In this document: positions 55,871 to 64,000 of the stretch, one piece after another | Layout of the letters: every line of letters begins with the position of its first letter | How positions within the stretch are numbered: the first letter of the stretch is position 1 | Source: Zoroaster sp. YZ-2022 | Lineage: Eukaryota; Echinodermata; Asteroidea; Forcipulatida; Zoroasteridae | Direction: 5' to 3' | Assembly: GCA_029582265.1 (NCBI GenBank) | Contig: CM055816.1 | Span: 97,165,056 to 97,229,055 of the forward strand | Length of the DNA stretch: 64,000 nucleotides | Translations under genes and position numbers: made by a program | Notes under the pieces: model-generated | What the model saw: only the letters and a program-made list of their open reading frames with translations | Databases searched by the model: none | What the model was told of the DNA's origin: nothing

Positions 55871-56398
55871 TGAATACAAAGTTTTGGAAGTGTATTAAAA
55901 TGTTTGGGAAAGCCAATGGCCTAACATTAAAATTTGTGTTGTGACCCTGTTTTCAGAATAATTGACCATGAAAGAAGCCCCATTAGTTTTGTGAATCTAA
56001 GGCCAAACCTCATTTAAGGTAATTAATAAAGACAATCGGGTTAGACAATACTCGACTCCTACCTTTTTTATATGCCCGAGTAACAGCATGTATAAACTAA
56101 GAATTGGGTGTGCAATTGAAATCAGCTTCAGTGTTGCTGCATTGCCAAAGACACTTCAAAATAATAACAACAACAATAACAATAAATGAATAGAAATCGG
56201 GGTGAGTTTCTGAACAAAAATTAGGATGGCATCATCGTTCTCATGTCGTATTTTCTACGTTTGGTGGAGAAACAAGTACATGTACACGTGTTTCGTTCCT
56301 GGCATGATCAAATTTAATTTTTCTTATTCATTTCCATGCACCAATTAACCATGCGAAATAACACTGGTTAACCTGAAAGGGGTTGAATTCTATACACC
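55871..56398. other. Intergenic, downstream of the integrase-like gene
   Basis: Contains an (AAC/AAT)n-like simple stretch near 56160-56190. No gene recognised. Confidence 0.4.
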
Positions 56399-58204
56399 CT
56401 ATTTCATTTGTTGTAGAATTGTACTTTTCAGAAAGTGGTACAGACTAAGCCCTTCTTCAGCATATTTAGGTGCATTGATGCCAAGTTCAGTCATTAGCAG
56501 TGTGCCGAGGTCAAAGACGTCTTTGTCACAGGGATGTACACTTTTAGGTGTATGCTCAGTTTCACAAACTTCCATTTCATCAAGCTGAACTGGTACAAGA
56601 AAGTTATGCACTCCATACACCTCCGGGATCCCATACATGATGACAGGACGACCAAATGGGCTGTGGTGGTATCTTGATGGAGCAATTCGATGACAATTCC
56701 ACTCGGTTCTGACAGTGTCCAACTCATCCTATAATTATAAATAAAGATTATGGGAATAGAATTCAGTATTTAAATTACCCACATACAGTTTCAAGGGTAG
56801 GTGCAGTGGAATTGAATACAGTGTGTTCATTTCTAGCCAAAGAACTCGGTACATACTTACAAACATGCCAGTATGCCTAAGTATTATGCTTTAGAGTCCA
56901 AAGAAAGCATTCATTTTGAATTTTCAAATTTTCATGCCACATTTGAGGGCGCTGTTTTTGCTTATTCAGGAAGGGAACCCAGAATTGAAAAGTAAAAAAA
57001 CAACATTCAACTTCAAAGTCTGGCTTGGAGTCCACTTATTTGTTTTAACATCTCACAACATCTATTGGATCATTGCAAAACAGGTATACCAAGCAAATTA
57101 ATCAGCTAATGCAGGAAAAAGTTATTAGGACAATCCACAGATTCAACATTTTTACACCAGTGTGTAGTAATCCTGCTGTTGTTATCTACAGTACATGACA
57201 TCATAGATTTGCTTATAAATATGGATATTCCATAAGCAGAAGACTTGCAATTATAGCCCAGAGCTGTCATGAATTTAAATATAACAGGTAGGTTATAGTG
57301 TCATGGGAAACAAGTTGTTTGGCATGGTTTAAAGTGATAAAAAACCTATTGCACCCACCCTTTAAAGGCACCCATAAAAAAGAAACTGGGATGAGTACTT
57401 TTTAGTTTTTACCTGAATTATATTCATGAAGCACAACTGGATGAGAGATTTGTCCAAGAAATCACCAGTGAAATGACCATCCTCTTTAAGTTCTTCAAAC
57501 AAGTTCATCCAATACTGGGAGCAGTGTTTCCTCAGAATGCTCCACCAGAACTCAATGCGCTGGCTGTTCTGACTGCTTCCTTCGAGGAAGTTCCTCTCCC
57601 CTGCAAATGCATCTTGAGAGTTTCTTCTCAAGAACTGTTGCATCTGTCGAACAGAACTGTTTTTCCGTTCCAGCGTCGCCCCGAAGTAGTCTAGGACAAC
57701 CTACTTTGTCTCTCAGTTTCCATGAAATACCCCGAAATAACGCCAGGGTCACTATTTGTCAGAGAGGCTTCAAGCCAGAGGATCTGTATTGAATACCCGT
57801 CAATACATCCGTTAATACAAACCCCGTAAGGCTTTAGTTTGTCATAAGAGTCCAGGTGCCACACAAAGTTTGGGTCTCTTCCGTTGTACGTCCTTCTCTG
57901 TAGCCGCCGCCGCCTTCTTTGCTCGACTCCCTCTGGGTCTAGTAATCCCAGAAGATGGCGCACTGTTTCTCGGTTTACCAGAATTCCATTCTGAAGGCAT
58001 CTCAGGTGCATCCACTGGTAACCACAAAGTTGCCCTGAGGTACTCAACTGCCCTTCTATAAAACATGCACCATCAACGATGTCTGTGTGGTGTTTTCGGC
58101 GATAAAGGCAAAGTTCTCGGAATTTACGGTTTAGGTTACGCTTGCTGATAAAGATATGATTAGAAGCAAGTGAAGCAATTATTTCGTCATAATTAAGTCC
58201 TAAA
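56399..58204 (-). pseudogene. Integrase-core (rve/rva_4-like) gene, two exons seen, two frameshifts
   Basis: On the minus strand a coding exon follows tttag at about 58202. It reads LNYDEIIASLASNHIFISKR, RNLNRKFRELCLYRR, NRETVRHLLGLLDPEGVEQR, and the catalytic block NFVWHLDSYDKLKPYGVCIN (first Asp). It continues LLRGDAGTE (second Asp) and SQRIEFWWSILRKH (Glu), ending IIQ at a donor (57413). Exon 2 (56728-56399) continues in phase: DELDTVRTEWNCHRIAPSRY and FGRPVIMYGIPEVYG. The D-D-E set is complete. One-base shifts occur near 57720 and near 57672 (a run of five A). This matches a family of integrase-core proteins common in fish and invertebrates, related to retroviral/Ginger-type integrases; cellular function is unknown. 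The upstream part is replaced by the minisatellite element at 58205. Confidence 0.75.
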
Positions 58205-58640
58205 CTAAAGTAACGCTCTTGAAAATAAAAATAACTGCTCTTGAAAATAAAAATAACTGCTCTGGAAAATAAAAATAACTGCTCTGGAAAATATAAATAG
58301 CGGTAAACCGAAAGTTACTAAAAATAGACTGCGCGTCCTATGGCCTTTGTGAAACGGGGCCATTCCGCTATCAGGCCTATAATCGTTATTGTACATAAAA
58401 TAATGCAAGGCCCGCGACAAAAACTTTGCTTCGTAAATATCCCAAAAATAAAAATAGCTGCTCTCGAATATAAAAATAGCTGCTCTCGAAAATAAAAATA
58501 ACTGCTCTCGAAAATAAAAATAACTGCTCTGGAAAATATAAATAACTGCTCTTGAAAATAAAAATAACTGCTCTCGAAAATATAAATAACTGCTCTCGAA
58601 AATAAAAAAGCGATGGCAATAATGGGCTTTCGTAATATGC
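58205..58640 (-). repeat. 22-bp minisatellite element, copy B (inverted)
   Basis: The inverse of copy A at 45100-45810: same 22-bp unit (gctctcgaaaataaaaataa), same spacer (58300-58445: aaagttactaaaaatagact, aaggcccgcgac) and same outer flank (aatgggctttcgta near 58620). Arrays are shorter, about 4 and 8 units. It abuts the 5' end of the integrase-like exon. Confidence 0.85.
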
Positions 58641-58734
58641 TGATTTATTTTTGGAAATTAAGTTTCAGATATCATACTAAATTTATTATGGGCAAATTAA
58701 AATATGTTCGATAACAGGCCATATGTATGCCTTG

Positions 58735-58865
58735 ATAGCCCATGTGGGGCCCACGTGGGTTGATACGGGCAAATCCCACTTCATGCCTGCCAAGATAGCC
58801 CATGTGGGACGCAAGTGGGTTACATGTGGTACATATGGGCCCTAGTTAATCCAGCTGAAACCCAG
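58735..58865. repeat. Array of GCCCATGTGGG / CCCACGTGGG palindromic words
   Basis: gatagcccatgtgggg, cccacgtgggttgat, gatagcccatgtgggac, tacatatgggcccta and cagatgggcccctggg follow at 15-40 bp intervals. These are variants of a near-palindromic word in both orientations, like the CCAAT array at 20268-20690 but with other letters. Confidence 0.55.
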
Positions 58866-58869
58866 ATGG

Positions 58870-59560
58870 GCCCCTGGGCCGGTATTTATCAAGCAACTTA
58901 AGTCAAAGTACGGTGCCTAAGTAGGTACTTAAGTAAAGTACTATACTTAAGTGGAATTCTCCAAGCTACTTATCTAAAGTATCCTACTCAAATCCACCCC
59001 TAAATCTGAGACACCTCTCGGGGTATCTTAAGTCCAAGTGCGTTGGCTTTTTGAACATAAATTCTAATCATTTCGTAAAGGGAGCTACTTGGAGATGGTA
59101 ATAATCTGAAATTCCTCTTCATACTCTTCAACCGACCTGCACTTTTCAGCCTCTGCAAAGTTTGGTTTCCTTTTTGGCTTTTCCATGACAGCTCTACACT
59201 AGTGGATACCGGCCCATGCACAGTTGTTTCCAGTGCAAGAAGGTATAGGCCTACGACCAACGCATTACCTAGGATGAATTTATTATTATCAGTCATTAAT
59301 CTTACACAATGTGTCATCATGGTCATTCGGACGCACAAGCTGACCCATCGCCAAACCGCATAAATCTACATAAAAACAATGTGAAATGTGACATACATCC
59401 TTGGAAACGACCTTTCGACAGATCTAGGCACCATACCTAAATTGGTGTATCCTACTTAGCTATGTAGGTACTTAAGTCAAGTTGTGGATTCCAACATCAG
59501 TATGGTACTTAGCTTAGTATGGTACTTACCGCTTAGGCATACCTAACTTAATGAATTGAC
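58870..59560. mobile_element. Putative foldback element with cttaagt words
   Basis: Starts gggccggtatttatcaagca, similar to the GGGCC...ends of the Harbinger-type elements, and is rich in acttaagt and gtaggtactta at both ends (58895-58980 and 59440-59545). A 112-codon minus frame (59000-59338) lies inside without recognised domain. Boundaries uncertain. Confidence 0.35.
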
Positions 59561-59699
59561 AACATGAGACGTGTGTGAGTTTAAAGCTCCATAAATATTA
59601 CACCTAAATCACCATTACGGTCGTTCGTAGGTGGCTTAGCTCCTCATCAGATTGCTAGTTTTGCAGCCAAGGTAACCGAGGACTGAAATTTAGGATAGT

Positions 59700-62600
59700 C
59701 AACCTCAGCCATGAGTGATATAAGATCAAAGAAGCCCCCAGACGGTCTCCCCCGCTCACCCACTCGCACCAACAAAGATGGCGGCACCCAACAAAGATGG
59801 CGGCGGGTGTACACATGGCGCTAAACACCGAGCGGAAGTCATCAGGTCCCGATCAGACCACATGCCGCCAGCAATCCAGGAGAAGTTACCCTATGAACGA
59901 CCTAAAAGACAATCTTACCAAGGTAATTCTGTCAGATCCGGCCATTTTGACCCCCATCATTGAAGGGTAGCAGAGGCTCTGGTCACCAAGCTCCAGTCAT
60001 CCCAGATCGCATCGACTCCATTGTTGACAGGCTGGCCAAATCCGAGCCACTAACATCCTGGTGAAATCGCTGGAGCCTGAGGTCAAACAGAAGTGTACCA
60101 ATCTCTCCAGATGGATTCTGAAGATATGGTGACGCCATAACCCTAGAAGATAAATATTCACTCTTCATGAGACACACAAAGCCCTCCAGAATAAGCTCGA
60201 TGACCTGGAACAATACAGTCGGAACTGTCTTATAATTCATGGCTGGATGAATCGAATGACCACAGAGAACCACCTGAATCTGTTGTTTCCAGATTAAACA
60301 TAGCTATGCCCAATCTGCCACACATCCTGCAGGCTGAATGATATCGATCGTGTTCCCCACCGACTCGGAAAGCCACAGCAAAGCCCACACATAAGTCAAG
60401 GAAACAGCATTACTAAGACCTATGATCACCGTCAGTTCTGTGAGCTATCGGCATCGAGCCAAAGGGCCCTTCCAGGAAAAAACGATCTCCTGAAGGGCAC
60501 TTTGGAATGGGTATAGAGCACCGAAAGTCTCACCCCAGCCTGCGCCTCGCCTTGCTCAAGCAAAACAGCTCAACAGAATTCTAAGAGTCACCAGCGCCTC
60601 GGTCCTGGATGGCCGTATCATCTGCCTCCTTCAAGAACAAACCACAAGGTAATCTGTGTCATCATCATGGCCCAGCTTTGAAAACATCTAACTCTATAAT
60701 TCCATACTCAGCTCACTGTTCACTCAGCTGCCACTCTGCTTAATTCATCATTGTTATTATTGTTTGTTTTAACTCATTACATCTGCATTGTCATTAATTC
60801 TATTAATTTGATTTGTTTTACCCATCTTCATGCGGTGCCAATTCACGATTTTTTGTAACAATTGGCTTTATCTCTATTTGCTACTTTGTGGTTATGTTAA
60901 TTTAATTTATGTTAATTGTCCTTGTTCAATATATATTCATTTGTATTGTATTGTTAACAAGTTTGTTTTTGTAATACCCATAAAAATCCCCTGTGTTTCT
61001 TGTAATCGATAGCCCTGTTAAGGTGAATCAACTTCTGATCATTGTTCCTTAATTTGCAACAAAAATGGGTTCATTTAAAATGCACGACCCTATCCCCATG
61101 CGAATATGACAAATTATCTACCAATGATGTTCCCTGGCTTTTGTGTCCACAGTATGCAATTGTCTAATTCATTTCCATTTAATTTTCCTAGACAATGATG
61201 ATTTTCAGAACGTTGTTGACGACGACTTAAAAATTACAACTAACAATGTTTCATACCTGTGACCCGTACCATAATTCAACTGATGACGTCAACCCATTTA
61301 ATCTATGTATGTCTAACTTTGATAGTCTCCCCAACCCCTGACCCAAATAATCCCAACCCTGTCGTTAGCCAATTGTCTTTATTCTGCTGAAGATGAATTC
61401 ATTAATATTTCCAAATATCCCAAATTCAAAACTGTTCAATTATTCACTTTAATATTAGAAGTCTCCTCAAAATTGTTGATCATTTTAAACTTTTGCCTTC
61501 TCAATCTTTTAAGTAAATTCTCAATAATTGCCCTTTCAGGAAACTTCTGGTTGGAAAGACTCATCTCCAGACATGTTTTCTCTCCCTAATTATAAACGGT
61601 GCATTACCATATGACCTGATAAAATAGAGCGTGGCATGACCTCTTTTATGTACTCTACTGCTCTGCCAGCCATAAGTGAGGAGAGAACATCAGTCTCATC
61701 AACTCAATGGAATCGCTTTTGTTGAAATTCAAAATCCTTATAATAATATATTACAAATGATCTACCCCCCTCGAGGTCTGTAATTTTAATATCCGATATT
61801 TCTGACCACTTTCCCAACCACTTCATTTCCGAATCTCTAAAACTGCAGTCTACCATCCCCAAAAAAAATCACACTCTAATAAATACACTAAAAAGATAAC
61901 CTGCAATTTATGGCATCAGGATCTTAGGACTGCTTGATTGGTCATCTGTTTTCAATGCAAATGAAACCAAATTTGGCTTATGATAATTTTATGTAGTATC
62001 TTTAATCATATATCCATGATGCAAATAACTTTCCTACAAACCAAAAATGAAATCCAACATAACAACATACGTTCCAAAATTGCCATGGGTCTCTGATTTC
62101 TCTTTTAGAAGCCGATAAACCTAAAAAATAGACTTCCCACTACCGTAAGTACCTTAAAAAACTGTACTTTAGAAAGATAATCTCATTTAGCTTACAAAAA
62201 GATATAAAAATGTCTGTAACGAATGTTCTGAGTTGGAAAGAAAGAATATTACTTTATTCAACACCTTCATAAGAGAGAGAAAATAATATTAAACTAGAAA
62301 TTCTAAGAGTTTATTACGCACAAAACTCAAGGTGTTCAAAAGTGACGTGTGATGATGTCCTCATCATTGGGATCGTTATAAATGTGACTTAAAAGATTCG
62401 TCAGGTAATGAGTACTTTTGCATTGATGAAAAGAGTTAATACGATTGAAAAAAGCGCATCCGTTATTGGCTTTCAAACGCCCAAACCACAACATCTATAT
62501 AAAATATATTTTACATCCTGCAGAGAACTTTGGCTGAAATGCAAACGTCCCCGTGAAGACCGCCATGTTTTCCAGTAGATAACGATCTCAGTCTCTCAGC

Positions 62601-64000
62601 GGTGGTTTGTAAAACCGCAATGATTTTGGCCTAGAAAAGCGAAATTTTGAAAAAAAAAATCAGCTTTGACCTTCCGGTAACAGACCGGAAGCTGAAATGT
62701 CGAATGATTTTGACGTTAACTTTTCAAATGTTGCCGTGTTTTGACTGTCTGGATCCCAGATTATGAACTTATCCCATAGCTTTAGTAGTTACCTTTTTGA
62801 TATACAGTTGATAGCAAATGGTCATTTTAAAAACTTAAATGACTTGTAATTTGATGACGTGATCATGACGTAACAAATTCTAGATCTACTCATCATGACA
62901 TGATACGGTCTTTATATGTGAAGATTTCCACGGTTGTGTGGAATGTTTAACTGCACTGAAATTCGATGTAGGAAGGATTTAGCCGAGAAGAAGTAAAAAA
63001 AAAATAAAAAAAAAATAAAATAAATATAAAAAAAACGGAACAATTACAATAGTTGTTCGGCTGAAAAGCCGAACACCTAAAAACCTGGAAAATTATAAAC
63101 TCGGTTTTGAACAAAAGTCCCTCAGAAAATACTGGGTATCTCTCACAATGAAAACTTAATTAAAGATCCTTCCGCCATGGCTGACATTTTTAATAACTAC
63201 TTTTGTTAGTATTGGCCCTAACTTAGCCAATAATATTCCCCTGCGATGCAAGACCAAATTTCACTGATTACCTTTCTGATCCTAATCCCCATCTCTGTGT
63301 TCCATAACCCGATTTACTAAAGAAGAAGTCTGGTGATATTGCTGTTAATAATCTAGCTAGTAAAACTCAGTTGTGGCTTAGACTTTCATTAATACGTTTG
63401 TTATCAAAAAACGTTATCAGTGCAGTTGCTGATCCTTTTACTTACATTGTTAACGTTTCCTACTCTACCGGTGTGGTTCAAACGATATGAAAATTGCAAA
63501 AAGTCACATTCAATCCCTAAAAAATGCCGAATTTGAAAATGTTAGTAATTATCGTCCTATTTCTATTCTTCCAAGCTTTTCGAAAATCTCTTAGAAAGAG
63601 TTGTTTATGAACGCTTTGCTCGGCTTTCTTCCGAAACATACTATCACTTTCCAATTAGAATCAATTTGGGTGTCAAATTAAACATTCTACTTCATGCAAT
63701 TCTCCATTTTATTAATAATGTAGTGACAGGGAATCGATTCAACTCACAACATACTTTGAGTATTCTTTCTTGGAGATTTCTCTAAAGCATTTGATACACT
63801 AAACCATGACATTTTGCTTGTATAAATTAAACCATTACGTGGAATTCGTGGAAAATCACAAGATTGGTTCACCAGTTATCTGTCTAACAGGAAGGCAGTG
63901 TGTTTCAATCCCGATTCTACTATATCCACCTGTCGCACATTATCACGGTGCAGGGTACCCTCAGGGATCAAATTCTAGGGACCCTGCTTTTCTAATTTAC
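59700..64000 (+). mobile_element. Second, heavily decayed LINE, continues past window
   Basis: ORF1-like remnant near 60180-60245 reads ALQNKLDDLEQYSRNCLIIH, the RRM start of an L2/CR1-type ORF1. An endonuclease-like stretch lies near 61440-61600 (LSGNFWLERL). Reverse transcriptase near 63745-63990 reads LGDFSKAFDTLNHDIL, GIRGKSQDWFTSYLSNRK and a degraded VPSGIKF block. Stops and shifts are frequent. It is broken by an insertion at about 62331-63077. Same orientation and group as the LINE at 35968 but not the same copy. Confidence 0.7.
62331..63077. mobile_element. Hairpin-ended insertion inside the second LINE
   Basis: The left end ggtgttcaaaagtgac and the right end (inverse ggtgttcggcttttcagcc) share ggtgttc. 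Just inside the right end gttcggct-gaaa-agccgaac (63055-63074) is a perfect 8-bp hairpin. Internal DNA has a long A-rich tract (62994-63040) and no coding capacity. LINE-like sequence seems to resume after it. Confidence 0.4.

Noticed and set aside
59000..59338. 112-codon minus-strand frame
   Set aside because: Lies inside a putative foldback element; no recognised domain, and not enough evidence to call a gene.

Overview
The window is AT-rich eukaryotic DNA with spliced genes, many transposable elements and satellites. It is most likely from a marine invertebrate, and an echinoderm- or hemichordate-like deuterostome is my best guess. That guess rests on the families present: a RAG1-N-terminal-like gene, the G2E3-like HECT family, Tc1/mariner (DD41D), Crack/L2/CR1-like LINEs and Harbinger foldback elements. 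The species is not determinable from sequence alone. No tRNA, rRNA or prokaryotic-style operon was recognised.

Layout. At 1-274 (-) an AT-rich ORF leaves the left edge. At 541-1796 there is a tandem duplication. At 2611-3060 an (ATT)n-tailed repeat abuts a fragment of a transposase-like gene. At 3847-12448 (+) lies a spliced gene of at least nine exons. Its first exon resembles the RAG1 N-terminal region (zinc-binding segment plus RING) and its later exons look like a DDE-type catalytic region. Its introns hold a complete DD41D mariner (4942-6707), a deleted relative (7280-8222) and a 5'-truncated LINE with a 12-bp target duplication (8255-9997). A piggyBac-like MITE (12687-13657) and a second broken transposase-like gene (15145-17423, -) follow. 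From 17440 to 21590 there are mariner debris, foldbacks and satellites. At 21595-23500 sits a Tc1-like (DD34E) transposase gene with a TATA box upstream and a perfect replication-dependent histone mRNA 3' stem-loop plus purine-rich downstream element.

From 24555 to 31419 there is a possible first-exon pair of an unknown gene, then a transposase-like gene carrying a coding minisatellite (27369-31419). From 31420 to 36130 the DNA is mostly non-coding. A LINE with ORF1 and a degraded ORF2 occupies about 35968-40510. A G2E3-like HECT E3 ligase gene spans 46581-54817, with a Harbinger MITE and another deleted mariner in its first intron. An integrase-core gene lies on the minus strand at 56399-58204. 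Two inverted copies of a 22-bp-minisatellite element (about 45100-45810 and 58205-58640) lie outside these two genes. A second decayed LINE runs from about 59700 off the right edge and is interrupted by a hairpin-ended insertion.

The genes do not form a pathway. They are a dense set of transposase- or integrase-derived genes and one multicopy-type ubiquitin ligase. Nearly all carry a few frameshifts or stops although splice phases are well kept. This fits recent decay, and some lesions in homopolymers could be assembly errors. The two most interesting objects are the RAG1-like/DDE gene and the Tc1 transposase unit with a histone-type mRNA end.
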